A stretch of DNA of 64,000 nt from Jeotgalicoccus sp036782755 (GCA_036782755.1 DAIPYL010000004.1:1-64000), one strand, 5' to 3'; positions 32,917 through 41,519 are shown, numbered from the stretch's first letter. Program-made: numbers and translations. Notes: generated from the letters alone by a model not told the origin.

Positions 32917-34251
32917 CTACCCCTCCATTAATAATAAATCCGGATTATTAAGCAGACGCTTAATGTGATTTAAAGCATTTTGAGCTGTTGCGCCATCGAT
33001 TTGTCTATGGTCGTAACTTAGTGATAGTGCGAGCACACGTGCCGCGACAATTTCGCCGTCTTTTACAACAGGCTGTTCTTCAATACGGCCAATTCCTAAA
33101 ATAGCAACTTCAGGCTGATTGATAACTGGTGTGAACCATTTACCGCCTGCAGATCCAAGGTTGGAAATTGTTACTGAACCGCCCTTCATCTCATCTGATG
33201 AAAGCTTGCCGTCACGTGCTTTTGTAGCTAATTCGTTAATTTCATCAGAAATTTCGAACATTGAAAGTTTGTCAGCATCATTTACAACAGGTACAACTAA
33301 ACCTTTTTCAGTATCTGCCGCAATACCTACATTATAGTAATGTTTCTGAATGACTTCAAATGTTTCATTATCAATTGAAGTGTTTAATTCAGGATATTTC
33401 TTAAGTGCAGACACAAGTGCTTTAACAACGTAAGGAAGGAATGTTAATTTAACACCCTGTTCCGCTGCAACTTCCTTGAATTTCTTACGGTGAGCCCACA
33501 GTGCATCGACTTCAACTTCATCGATGTGTGTCACGTGCGGAGATGTGTGTTTAGAGTTAACCATTGCTTTCGCAATCGCTTTTCTCATTCCGCTCATCTT
33601 CTCGCGAGTTTCAAGGTCGTCTGTTTCTTGTTTAGCAGGGGCTTTCTTAGCAGATGCCGCTGCTTCTTCAGTTTCTTTGGCTGCTGATTCTGTTTCTTTT
33701 GGCTCAGCTGCTTCAGTACCGAAGTTTTCGATGTCTTCTTTAAGGATACGGCCGTTTTTACCAGTGCCTGTAACCTCTTTAATATTTACATCATTTTCAC
33801 GTGCAAATTTACGGACAGATGGCATCGCAATAACTATTTTATCGCTGTCTGATACATCTTTATCTGATTTTTTGTCTTTTTTATTCGGAGTTTCTTCTGA
33901 AGCCTCTTCTTCTTCTGCAGGTTTGGCTGCATCATCCGCAGGTTTTTCCGAAGTTTTTTCAGCTTTCTCTTCAGTTTTTTCTTCAGGTTTTTCTTCAGAA
34001 TCTGAATCTTCGCTGCCGTCGTCGATCGTTACAATTGTCGTACCGACTGTAGTAACTTCGCCTTCTTCGATATGAATCTTAGAAACTGTACCATCTACAG
34101 GAGACGGGATTTCTACGACTGCTTTATCGTTTTGAATTTCTACCAATACATCATCTTCGCTAATTTTATCGCCTTCGGCTACTAGCCACTTTGCGATTTC
34201 CCCTTCGTGAATTCCTTCACCGATGTCCGGGAGTTTAAATTCAAATGCCAT
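32917..34251 (-). CDS. pdhC: Pyruvate dehydrogenase E2 (dihydrolipoamide acetyltransferase)
   Basis: A 444-residue core subunit. It has one lipoyl domain (1-80, lipoylated K43 in QNDKAVVEI), a Glu/Lys/Ala-rich flexible linker (about 80-140), a peripheral-subunit-binding domain (about 143-182), a second linker and the acyltransferase domain with catalytic H415 in SYDHRQIDGA. It moves acetyl groups to CoA. It sits 25 nt after pdhB. Confidence 0.96.
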   Translation of the reverse strand: MAFEFKLPDIGEGIHEGEIAKWLVAEGDKISEDDVLVEIQNDKAVVEIPSPVDGTVSKIHIEEGEVTTVGTTIVTIDDGSEDSDSEEKPEEKTEEKAEKTSEKPADDAAKPAEEEEASEETPNKKDKKSDKDVSDSDKIVIAMPSVRKFARENDVNIKEVTGTGKNGRILKEDIENFGTEAAEPKETESAAKETEEAAASAKKAPAKQETDDLETREKMSGMRKAIAKAMVNSKHTSPHVTHIDEVEVDALWAHRKKFKEVAAEQGVKLTFLPYVVKALVSALKKYPELNTSIDNETFEVIQKHYYNVGIAADTEKGLVVPVVNDADKLSMFEISDEINELATKARDGKLSSDEMKGGSVTISNLGSAGGKWFTPVINQPEVAILGIGRIEEQPVVKDGEIVAARVLALSLSYDHRQIDGATAQNALNHIKRLLNNPDLLLMEG

Positions 34252-34276
34252 AACTATTCCTCCTATATATTAGACT

Positions 34277-35254
34277 TTAGAAATCCAGCACTTCTTTTGC
34301 ACGTTCAATGATATCATCTTTGTTCGGTAACCAGACGCTTTCGGCCTGAGTGAACGGATATACTGTATCCGGTGCAGTAACACGTTTAATTGGAGCTTCA
34401 AGGTGCAGAATCGCACGCTCTGATAATTCAGAAACAACGTTTGCCGCCACACCAGCCTGGCGCTGTGCTTCCTGGATAACTACTGCTCTGTTAGTTTTCT
34501 TAACAGATTCGATTAAAGTGTCGTAATCTACAGGTGAAACAGTACGAAGGTCGATAACTTCTGCACTTACGTCTTCTTTAGCAAGTTCTTCAGCAGCTTT
34601 CATTGCTTCCTGAACCATAGCACCGTATGCGATTAAAGTAATATCTGTACCTTCCTGTTTAATGCTTGCTTTGCCGATTTCCACTTCGTAGTCCTCTTCA
34701 GGTACATCTTCGCGGAAAGAACGGTATAATTTCATGTGCTCAAGGAAAATAACAGGATCGTTTGAACGAATTGCTGAAATTAAAAGTCCTTTAGCATCTA
34801 CAGGGTTTGACGGAATTACTACGCGTAAACCTGGAGTCTGAGCCATCAGACCTTCCAGTGAGTCTGCGTGAAGTTCAGGCGTGTTAACTCCGCCGCCGAA
34901 TGGTGCACGGATAACGATTGGTGTTGATTTAGATGCACCGGAACGAACTCTGTGACGTGCAATCTGTCCTGCAATACCATCCATTGCTTCAAACAGGAAG
35001 CCGAAGAACTGTATTTCAACTACAGGACGGTAGTCTTCTAAAGTTAAGCCTAAACCTAATGATACCAGACCGCTTTCTGCAAGCGGAGTATCGAATACAC
35101 GGTCAACCCCGAACTCTTCCTGCAATCCTTCTGTTACACGGAATACCCCGCCGTTAACACCAACATCCTCACCAAAAACAAGAACGTTCTCATCATTTTT
35201 AAGTTCTGTTGCCATAGCATTAGTAATAGCTTGAACCATCGTCATTTGTGCCAT
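34277..35254 (-). CDS. pdhB: Pyruvate dehydrogenase E1 beta subunit
   Basis: A 325-residue transketolase-like subunit with GEDVGVNGGVFRVTEGL near residue 28, HRVRSGA near 101 and a C-terminal transketolase domain. It pairs with PdhA to bind ThDP and decarboxylate pyruvate, and starts 2 nt after the pdhA stop. Confidence 0.96.
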   Translation of the reverse strand: MAQMTMVQAITNAMATELKNDENVLVFGEDVGVNGGVFRVTEGLQEEFGVDRVFDTPLAESGLVSLGLGLTLEDYRPVVEIQFFGFLFEAMDGIAGQIARHRVRSGASKSTPIVIRAPFGGGVNTPELHADSLEGLMAQTPGLRVVIPSNPVDAKGLLISAIRSNDPVIFLEHMKLYRSFREDVPEEDYEVEIGKASIKQEGTDITLIAYGAMVQEAMKAAEELAKEDVSAEVIDLRTVSPVDYDTLIESVKKTNRAVVIQEAQRQAGVAANVVSELSERAILHLEAPIKRVTAPDTVYPFTQAESVWLPNKDDIIERAKEVLDF

Positions 35255-35256
35255 AA

Positions 35257-36363
35257 TTATTTAGACTCCTTTCCTTTATAGTACTCATACTGCTCTTCTA
35301 AGTTTGATGGTTTTACATCGTACATAAGATCCATCAGTTCAGTTACTGATTGTTTTTCAGTTGCATCCGCTTCTTTAAGTGCAGCTTTTACATCTTGTTT
35401 AGCCTGTTCAATAACTTCTTCTTCTTTTTCTTTAGACCATAATTTTTTGCCTTCTAAATAAGTACGGAAACGTACGATAGGGTCTTTTTTCTCCCAGTCA
35501 GTATCTTCGTCAGAAGTTCTGTAACGTGTCGGGTCGTCCCCTGCCATCGTGTGCGGTCCGTAACGGTAGCACATTGTTTCGATCAGTGTCGGGCCGTCTC
35601 CTGCAACTGCACGATCACGAGCATCTTTAGTTACTTTGTAAACTGCAAGAGGATCCATACCGTCGACAACAACACCCGGGATACCTGCTGCTACTGCTTT
35701 TTGCGCAAGTGTTGCAGCTTTACTCTGTAATTCTCTCGGAGTTGAAATTGCATAGTTGTTGTTTTGGATAACAAAGATTGCCGGTGCGTTGTATGCTCCT
35801 GCAAAGTTAATCCCTTCGTAGAAATCACCCTGTGACGTTCCGCCGTCACCAGTGTAAGTAATTGCTACGTTTTCTTTACCGCGTTTTTTAATACCAAGTG
35901 CCACACCGGCGTTTTGTACATACTGCGCACCGATAATGATTTGCGGGCTCAGTGCATTAACGCCTTCAGGGAACTGGTTTCCTTTATAATGTCCGCGTGA
36001 GAATAAAAATGCTTTTGTCAGCGGAAGGCCGTGCCAGATAAGCTGTGGAACGTCACGGTAACCCGGAAGTACATAATCCCCTTCAGATAATGCATAGTGA
36101 CTCGCAATCTGTGATGCTTCCTGACCTGCTGTCGGAGCATAGAATCCAAGACGTCCCTGACGGTTAAGTGCTGTCGAACGCTCATCTAAAACTCTTGTCC
36201 ATACCATTCTCGTCATTAATTCAACGAGTTCCTCATCAGATAATTTTGGATCCATGTCTTTATTGACAATTTCGCCTTTTTCATTCAAAATCTGAAGCAT
36301 TTCAAATTTCGCTTCGATTTCAGAAAGAACATCAACCGGATTCAATTTCTTATTTGCTGCCAT
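35257..36363 (-). CDS. pdhA: Pyruvate dehydrogenase E1 alpha subunit
   Basis: A 368-residue ThDP-binding subunit. The motif TGDGGTSQGDFYEGINFAGA (about 170-189) binds ThDP/Mg, and the phosphorylation-loop-like segment RYGPHTMAGDDPTRYR is near 260. It is first in pdhABCD. Its promoter (36405-36433) carries a palindrome, and related palindromes lie further upstream. Confidence 0.96.
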   Translation of the reverse strand: MAANKKLNPVDVLSEIEAKFEMLQILNEKGEIVNKDMDPKLSDEELVELMTRMVWTRVLDERSTALNRQGRLGFYAPTAGQEASQIASHYALSEGDYVLPGYRDVPQLIWHGLPLTKAFLFSRGHYKGNQFPEGVNALSPQIIIGAQYVQNAGVALGIKKRGKENVAITYTGDGGTSQGDFYEGINFAGAYNAPAIFVIQNNNYAISTPRELQSKAATLAQKAVAAGIPGVVVDGMDPLAVYKVTKDARDRAVAGDGPTLIETMCYRYGPHTMAGDDPTRYRTSDEDTDWEKKDPIVRFRTYLEGKKLWSKEKEEEVIEQAKQDVKAALKEADATEKQSVTELMDLMYDVKPSNLEEQYEYYKGKESK

Positions 36364-36404
36364 GTGTGTTCACAATCCCTTCTAATTTGTTTGTAATTAT
36401 CTTT

Positions 36405-36433
36405 ATTTTATCACACTACTGTTCTAACAGTAA
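36405..36433 (-). promoter_or_regulatory. pdhA operon promoter
   Basis: -35 TTACTG (36428-36433), a 17-bp spacer and -10 TAAAAT (36405-36410) on the minus strand, about 40 nt before the start codon. A palindrome fills the spacer and overlaps the -35. Confidence 0.6.
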
Positions 36434-36507
36434 ACCAAGTACAGATATAACAGATTGGAACAGAGTTGATATATCAACGTTTTTGATACTGGTACAGTTA
36501 TAACTGT
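36417..36507. promoter_or_regulatory. Three-copy palindromic operator array upstream of pdhA
   Basis: TACTGTTCTAACAGTA (36417-36432) and ACAGTTATAACTGT (36494-36507) both contain ACWGTTMTAACWGT. ACAGATATAACAGA (36441-36454) matches it at 12 of 14. An unrelated palindrome, GTTGATATATCAAC, lies at 36465-36478. Start-to-start spacings of the 14-mers are 23 and 53 bp, close to whole helical turns. A dedicated regulator is inferred; I do not recognise the motif. Confidence 0.6.
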
Positions 36508-36528
36508 TATAGTAACACTTCTTAATTC

Positions 36529-37158
36529 TTAGTTATTTTCAAGGATTTGTTCAATTTCACCTTTCAGCTGATTAATTTTTTCTGTTTCAGCTGAGAAAGT
36601 CTCCAAAGCTTCGTTAATCGGTTCACTGTATTCTGCAATTTTGTTTAAATGTTCATCGACCGCGTCCTGAGTGATTTCTTCTTCACCTAAATATTCGAAC
36701 AGTGCCTGTTCAGCGCCGAGGGCCTCTGTATATGTATCTGTCATCGTTTCATGTGCATCAAAACGTGCATTCATTGATGCGACCAGAGAATCTGCCTCTT
36801 TTTTATACTCCTCATTGGAAATTTCTTCCGCTTTTTCACGAGCATCCTCAAATGCTTCATTTGAATCCGCAATCAGTTCGCGTTCTTCTTCCAGCAGTCC
36901 CAGCCGTTCCTCAGTATTACTCTGCAGCTCTTCGCTGATACTATTAATCTCTTCAATATCCGCATTGTTCAGTTCTTCCTGCAGTGATGCTTTCGCACCT
37001 TCCAGTTCATTATATTGTTCATTCAATTCAGCAAGTCCCTTTTCTTCACTCAGACTTCCCGTGAATTCGTCATAAAAATCATTCAGTTCAGATTCAGCAT
37101 TGCTGCACCCCGATAAAAAAAGTGCTGCGCCGCCTAACATTAAAATAAGTTTCTTCAC
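36529..37158 (-). CDS. ykyA: YkyA-like lipoprotein
   Basis: A 209-residue lipoprotein of the YkyA family (putative cell-wall-binding). The signal peptide ends with LSGC (lipidation Cys18). The rest is a long, acidic, coiled-coil-like helical protein rich in Glu, Ala and Asn. Bacilli and staphylococci carry ykyA just upstream of pdhA, as here. Function unknown; surface location is secure. Confidence 0.85.
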   Translation of the reverse strand: MKKLILMLGGAALFLSGCSNAESELNDFYDEFTGSLSEEKGLAELNEQYNELEGAKASLQEELNNADIEEINSISEELQSNTEERLGLLEEERELIADSNEAFEDAREKAEEISNEEYKKEADSLVASMNARFDAHETMTDTYTEALGAEQALFEYLGEEEITQDAVDEHLNKIAEYSEPINEALETFSAETEKINQLKGEIEQILENN

Positions 37159-37268
37159 TTAAAATATACCCCCATGCTAATTTAGTTGTGAATCAGTATT
37201 TACAATACCATTTTAACGCAAATATATTGTATAATAAACCGAGTGTTTGAAACGAAGGAGGTTTTATC

Positions 37269-37820
37269 GTGCTGACTATGGAAAATATTGTCCGTGACGG
37301 TCACCCGATGCTGCGTAAAAAAGTCAGCGAAGTGGCAGAAATCGATGCACAAACAATAGCAGAATTAAAAAGCATGAGAGAATATCTTATCAATTCACAG
37401 GATCCTGAACTGAGTGAAAAGTATTCACTGAGAGCAGGTGTCGGACTTGCCGCACCTCAAATCGGTCTCGATAAGCGTATGCTTGCAGTATACGTGGCAG
37501 ACGAAGATGGAAATCCTGAATATGATTACATGCTGATTAATCCTAAAGTAATCAGTCATTCTGTTAATGAAACTTATTTACCCGGCGGCGAAGGCTGCCT
37601 GAGCGTAGATGAAGAAATCGAGGGCATTGTCCAGCGCAAAAAGCGTATTCGCATCAGCGCTCTGACGATTGACGGCGAAAAAATCGATATTAAAGCTAAA
37701 GGATTTTTAGCAGTCGTACTGCAGCATGAACTCGATCATCTTGATGGAATAATGTTTTACGACCGCATCGATAAAGATGCACCTTTTGAACCGGCTGGCG
37801 ATGCACAGCCGTTAGAATAA
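37269..37820 (+). CDS. def: Peptide deformylase
   Basis: A 183-residue Fe/Zn metalloenzyme that removes the N-formyl group from nascent proteins. The three motifs are intact: GVGLAAPQIG (57-66), EGCLSV with metal ligand C110, and QHELDH with H153, E154 and H157. GTG 37269 has AAGGAGG at 7 nt, and the N-terminus MLTMENIVRDGHP agrees with S. aureus Def. It is divergent from ykyA. Confidence 0.96.
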   Translation: MLTMENIVRDGHPMLRKKVSEVAEIDAQTIAELKSMREYLINSQDPELSEKYSLRAGVGLAAPQIGLDKRMLAVYVADEDGNPEYDYMLINPKVISHSVNETYLPGGEGCLSVDEEIEGIVQRKKRIRISALTIDGEKIDIKAKGFLAVVLQHELDHLDGIMFYDRIDKDAPFEPAGDAQPLE

Positions 37821-37831
37821 AAAAGAAGCAT

Positions 37832-37872
37832 AAAAAAACGGCATCTGTTTACAATCAGGTGCCGTTTTTTTA
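37832..37872. terminator. Bidirectional terminator, def / 90-residue gene
   Basis: CGGCATCTG pairs with CAGGTGCCG (one G-U pair), extended by A/T runs, between the converging genes. Confidence 0.88.
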
Positions 37873-37876
37873 AAAT

Positions 37877-38149
37877 TTAAATAAATTCATCTTTCCTGAT
37901 GTTATATTCAATATTTTTATCGCGCAGTTTCTCAATAAGCATGTTCATCTCTTCTTCACTGATGAATTCCGGGTCTTCGCCATGCGGTATATACATATCG
38001 GTATTAGTATCTTCACTGCTGCCGTAATCTGTATAAATATAATTCATGACGACCTGTTCTCCCCGGATATTGAACTCGATGCCGGTAAACATTTTATCCC
38101 TTCGTGTCTTCTCATTTTTAACCTTTGTCATAATCTGTTCTATCTTCAC
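37877..38149 (-). CDS. Conserved small protein of unknown function
   Basis: A 90-residue soluble protein. The first 20 residues are basic; the middle is a beta-like segment (FNIRGEQVVMNYIYTDYG) and the end a helical acidic/basic stretch. GTG start at 38149 with GGAGGGAAAACT before it. A conserved unknown gene occupies the def-rpoY interval in staphylococci and may be its orthologue. No motif is recognised. Confidence 0.65.
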   Translation of the reverse strand: MKIEQIMTKVKNEKTRRDKMFTGIEFNIRGEQVVMNYIYTDYGSSEDTNTDMYIPHGEDPEFISEEEMNMLIEKLRDKNIEYNIRKDEFI

Positions 38150-38181
38150 AGTTTTCCCTCCCCTATCCTATTATAAAGTCT

Positions 38182-38210
38182 TTGCAAGTACCGAGTCTAT
38201 ATTGTAAAAT
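38182..38210 (+). promoter_or_regulatory. Promoter of the 31-residue peptide gene
   Basis: TTGCAA (38182-38187), exactly 17 bp, then TAAAAT (38205-38210). Good sigma-A match, 29 nt before the start codon. Confidence 0.65.
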
Positions 38211-38238
38211 GAGAGTAAGTATATAAGGGTGTGATAGT

Positions 38239-38334
38239 ATGCTGAGAAGGTTACGTGAGAAACTGATGAAAAAGTTGAAAAGCATCCTGGGCAGAAAAGG
38301 TTTATTGCGCAATGAATATATGAAGGGTAAATAA
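38239..38334 (+). CDS. Small cationic amphipathic peptide (31 residues)
   Basis: ATG 38239 to TAA 38334 encodes a 31-residue peptide starting MLRRLREKLMKKLKSILGRK. It has 12 Lys/Arg and 2 acidic residues (net about +10). Leu/Met/Ile recur at positions 2, 5, 9, 13 and 16-17, an amphipathic helix. AAGGGTGTG provides a ribosome site about 6-8 nt upstream. Its own promoter and terminator flank it, which makes it a real transcription unit. Candidates are a membrane-active peptide, a toxin of a small toxin-antitoxin pair, or an RNA/ribosome-binding peptide. No homologue is recognised. Confidence 0.55.
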   Translation: MLRRLREKLMKKLKSILGRKGLLRNEYMKGK

Positions 38335-38345
38335 GACCCTAAATA

Positions 38346-38382
38346 ATGTGCTTAAAAATTTAGGCACATATTTTTATTTTTT
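38346..38382 (+). terminator. Terminator of the 31-residue peptide gene
   Basis: ATGTGCTTAAA (38346-38356) pairs with TTTAGGCACAT (38359-38369, one G-U pair), followed by long T-runs. Confidence 0.75.
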
Positions 38383-38429
38383 TATATTTATTTAATAATG
38401 ATAATTAACTAACAAAGGAGTCATAAATT

Positions 38430-38648
38430 ATGGCAGTATTTAAAGTATTTTTCCAAGAAGATATGGACACGCGTATCATTAGAGAAGACACGCAGATCCG
38501 TTACGTTGAAGCAGAAACAGAAGAAGAGGTTCGTAATTATTTAAAAACGAACCAGAACAACATCGAATTTATCCAGGCACTTAGTCCCGCGCATCTGGAT
38601 TACGAAAAAAACAACAACGACGAATTTAAAGTTGAGACTATCGCGTAA
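38430..38648 (+). CDS. rpoY: RNA polymerase epsilon subunit (RpoY)
   Basis: A 72-residue DUF1447 protein, the small epsilon subunit of Firmicute RNA polymerase. It opens with MAVFKVFFQED and has the conserved IQALSPAHLDYE segment. It is found directly upstream of rnjA across Bacilli; its TAA overlaps the rnjA ATG by one base, so the two are coupled. AAAGGAG precedes the ATG by 9 nt. Confidence 0.93.
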   Translation: MAVFKVFFQEDMDTRIIREDTQIRYVEAETEEEVRNYLKTNQNNIEFIQALSPAHLDYEKNNNDEFKVETIA

Positions 38649-40327
38649 TGACGCTTGAAACAAATGAAGTAGGTGTATTCGCTCTTGGGGGACTGGGAGA
38701 AATCGGGAAAAACACATATTGTGTCGAATACAAAGATGAAATCATCATTATCGATGCAGGGGTCAAGTTTCCAACAGATGACGAACTTGGTGTCGATTAC
38801 GTAATACCTGATTACACTTACTTAAAAGAAAACGAAGATAAAATAAGTGCTCTGATTGTGACACACGGTCACGAAGACCATATCGGCGGTATACCTTTCT
38901 TATTGAAACAAATTTCAGTGCCTATCTATTCAGGCCCGCTTGCTTTAGGGTTAATTCGCAACAAACTTGAAGAACACCATCTTCTGAACCAGACTGAATT
39001 AATTCCTATCGATGAAGACACTGTTCTGAAATTTAAACACATGGATATAGAGTTCTACTTAACAACTCACTCCATCCCTGAAGCTTACGGCGTTGTTGTC
39101 CGTACACCGGAAGGTAATATTGTTCATACAGGGGACTTCAAATTTGACTTCACTCCTGTCGGTGAACCTGCAAACCTTGCGAAAATGGCTAAACTTGGCG
39201 AAGAAGGTGTGCTTGCACTGCTTTCAGATTCAACGAATGCTACTGTTCCAAACTTCACCATCAGTGAAAAAGAAGTTGGCCAGAACGTTGAAGATATATT
39301 CCGTAAATGTACCGGGCGTATTATCTTTGCGACATTCGCGTCTAACATCTACCGCGTACAGCAGGCAATTGAAGCAGCGGTGAAATTCGACCGCAAAATT
39401 TGTATTTTCGGCCGCAGCATGGAAAATAATATTAAAATCGGTCAGGAGCTGGGATATATTACTGCTCCGCCGGAGACATTTATCGAACCTAAAATGATTA
39501 ACAAAATTGAAAAACATAAAGTGATGATTCTTTGTACCGGTTCACAGGGTGAGCCTATGGCTGCACTGTCACGTATTGCGAACGGTACTCACAGACAGAT
39601 CAGCATTATTCCTGATGACACTGTTGTTTTCAGTTCATCACCGATTCCGGGTAACACTTTAAGCGTCAACAAAACGATTAATGCTTTATACAAAGCAGGC
39701 GCAGATGTTATTCACGGTAAACTGTCGAACATTCACACGTCAGGACACGGTTCCCAGGAAGAGCAGAAATTAATGCTCCGACTGATCCAGCCTAAATACT
39801 TTATGCCGATTCACGGTGAATACCGTATGCTTGATCTGCATAAGAAACTCGCAATCTCTACCGGTGTCAAAGAAGACAATGTTTTCGTCTTTGAAATTGG
39901 TGACGTGCTTGCTCTGACTAAAGACAGCGCAAGATTCTCACACCGCGTTACTGCCGGTACAGTATTTGTTGACGGAAACGGCATCGGAGATATCGGGAAC
40001 ATCGTACTCCGCGACCGTAAATCATTATCGGAAGAAGGACTTGCTATTGTCGTACTGACAATCGACTTCGAAACCGGTGAACTGTTAAGCGGACCGGATA
40101 TCATCTCCCGCGGCTTTGTTTATATGAGAGAATCATATGGACTAATCCGCAGCGCTGAAAAGAAAATCCGCGATGAAGTAAGAACACTCCTCGATTCGAA
40201 AGAGAATGTTGAGTGGTACAACGTTAAACAGCTTATTATTGAAGAATTAAGCGGCTTCCTTTATAACAAAACAAAACGCCGTCCAATGATTCTCCCTATT
40301 ATTATGAGAGTCAATGACGATAAATAA
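38648..40327 (+). CDS. rnjA: Ribonuclease J1
   Basis: A 559-residue metallo-beta-lactamase/beta-CASP RNase with 5'-3' exonuclease and endonuclease activity in mRNA decay. The metal motif HGHEDH lies at 73-78, the beta-CASP domain spans about 210-360, and SGHGSQEEQKLML and PIHGEYRML close the active site near 365-395. A C-terminal domain follows. It is translationally coupled to rpoY. Confidence 0.96.
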   Translation: MTLETNEVGVFALGGLGEIGKNTYCVEYKDEIIIIDAGVKFPTDDELGVDYVIPDYTYLKENEDKISALIVTHGHEDHIGGIPFLLKQISVPIYSGPLALGLIRNKLEEHHLLNQTELIPIDEDTVLKFKHMDIEFYLTTHSIPEAYGVVVRTPEGNIVHTGDFKFDFTPVGEPANLAKMAKLGEEGVLALLSDSTNATVPNFTISEKEVGQNVEDIFRKCTGRIIFATFASNIYRVQQAIEAAVKFDRKICIFGRSMENNIKIGQELGYITAPPETFIEPKMINKIEKHKVMILCTGSQGEPMAALSRIANGTHRQISIIPDDTVVFSSSPIPGNTLSVNKTINALYKAGADVIHGKLSNIHTSGHGSQEEQKLMLRLIQPKYFMPIHGEYRMLDLHKKLAISTGVKEDNVFVFEIGDVLALTKDSARFSHRVTAGTVFVDGNGIGDIGNIVLRDRKSLSEEGLAIVVLTIDFETGELLSGPDIISRGFVYMRESYGLIRSAEKKIRDEVRTLLDSKENVEWYNVKQLIIEELSGFLYNKTKRRPMILPIIMRVNDDK

Positions 40328-40334
40328 TAATATT

Positions 40335-40364
40335 AAAGCACCGGGCTCCCGGTGCTTTTTTTGT
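40335..40364 (+). terminator. rpoY-rnjA terminator
   Basis: AAAGCACCGGG pairs with CCCGGTGCTTT around a very short loop, followed by seven T. Confidence 0.9.
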
Positions 40365-40423
40365 CTTTAATTTTATTTACTCTATAATTAAAGGTGATTA
40401 CATAATATTGAGGAGGAACTGCA

Positions 40424-41332
40424 ATGTCACATCACAAACTTTCGAAAGAAAATCTTTTCTATGCCATGAGTAAAGACAATGAACCCGCATTAATAGTTAA
40501 TCTCGGAGATACTGTCGATATTGAAACTCACGACTGTTTTACGGGACAGATTACTTCTGAAGAAGGAGCTTTTGGCGGTCTTGACTGGGAAAGAATTAAT
40601 CCGGCAGCCGGTCCGGTATATGTAGACGGTATTAAAGCCGGCGATGTTTTAAAAGTGACGATTAACAGCATTGATATTTCTGAGACCGGTGTTATGGTAA
40701 CCGGTCCCGGTATGGGCGTTATGGGAGATATACTGAAAAATACACTCGTTCGTATTTACGATGTCGATACCGAAAATAACACCGTCGATTTTAACGGCCT
40801 TCAACTTCCTGTAAATAAAATGATTGGAGTAATTGGTGTTGCGCCGCCGGATGAGCCTGTAAACAACGGTACACCCGATACTCACGGCGGCAATATGGAC
40901 TCTTTAAAAATGGAAGAAGGTATTACTCTGTACCTGCCTGTCTTTCATGACGGTGCATTATTCGGTCTCGGTGATGTCCATGCGGCAATGGCGGACGGCG
41001 AAGTCAGTGTTTCCGGTCTTGAAGTCAGTGCGAATGTTAATGTAACATTTGAAAAAGCAGAGAATTTATCGACTGAGCATCCGGTAATTATAAATAATGA
41101 AGGCATATACTTAAACGTTTCAGATGAAAGTCTCGATACAGCTGTTGATACTTCTGTACATAAAATGGCAGAACTTCTGCAGCCGAAAACTGATTTGAGT
41201 ATGGAAGAATTTACGATGCTGTTGAGTCTCGCGGGACAGACGCAGATCAATCAGGTCGTCGATCCGAAAAAGACGGCACGCTACTTTGTCCCTCAATACA
41301 TTCTCGACCATTACGGTATCGATTTTAAATAA
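40424..41332 (+). CDS. Acetamidase/formamidase family protein
   Basis: A 302-residue FmdA/AmdA-family amidohydrolase, predicted to release ammonia from short amides such as formamide or acetamide. Family blocks are the early ETHDCFTGQI (about 34-43), the NPAAGPVYVDGIKAGDVL block (about 59-76), GVIGVAP and GGNMD (about 150) and the GLGDVHAAMADGEVS metal/active-site block (about 184-198). AGGAGG precedes the ATG. The substrate is not determined. The last 23 bases of the gene are duplicated beyond the assembly gap. Confidence 0.88.
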   Translation: MSHHKLSKENLFYAMSKDNEPALIVNLGDTVDIETHDCFTGQITSEEGAFGGLDWERINPAAGPVYVDGIKAGDVLKVTINSIDISETGVMVTGPGMGVMGDILKNTLVRIYDVDTENNTVDFNGLQLPVNKMIGVIGVAPPDEPVNNGTPDTHGGNMDSLKMEEGITLYLPVFHDGALFGLGDVHAAMADGEVSVSGLEVSANVNVTFEKAENLSTEHPVIINNEGIYLNVSDESLDTAVDTSVHKMAELLQPKTDLSMEEFTMLLSLAGQTQINQVVDPKKTARYFVPQYILDHYGIDFK

Positions 41333-41364
41333 CAGCTTAACAAAAAACAGCGTCTCCTCTGTCG
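41310..41364 (+). repeat. 55-bp contig-end overlap, left copy
   Basis: The 55 bases before the gap (end of the acetamidase gene plus the first arm and part of the loop of a terminator) are identical to 41465-41519 after the gap. This is an unresolved assembly overlap, not a biological repeat. Confidence 0.95.
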
Positions 41365-41464
41365 NNNNNNNNNNNNNNNNNNNNNNNNNNNNNNNNNNNN
41401 NNNNNNNNNNNNNNNNNNNNNNNNNNNNNNNNNNNNNNNNNNNNNNNNNNNNNNNNNNNNNNNN
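41365..41464. other. Assembly gap (100 N), probably zero length
   Basis: Exactly 100 N between two identical 55-bp flanks. The contigs very likely overlap, so no sequence is missing. Confidence 0.97.
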
Positions 41465-41519
41465 ATTACGGTATCGATTTTAAATAACAGCTTAACAAAA
41501 AACAGCGTCTCCTCTGTCG
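41465..41519 (+). repeat. 55-bp contig-end overlap, right copy
   Basis: Identical to 41310-41364. It continues into the full terminator hairpin, which the left copy enters but does not finish. Confidence 0.95.

Noticed and set aside
33524..34075. 183-codon plus-strand frame inside pdhC
   Set aside because: Antisense shadow of the Lys/Glu-rich linker of E2; Ser-rich with no start signal.
38393..38412. Fur-box-like ATAATGATAAT upstream of rpoY
   Set aside because: Only one half matches (about 12 of 19 positions); A/T-rich sequence gives such hits by chance.
41286..41483. Open frame on the plus strand crossing the second N gap
   Set aside because: It is a product of the duplicated contig ends and 34 X codons.
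41310..41519. Pair of identical 55-bp sequences as a biological direct repeat
   Set aside because: They abut a 100-N spacer at a contig join and include the end of one gene twice; an assembly overlap explains them.
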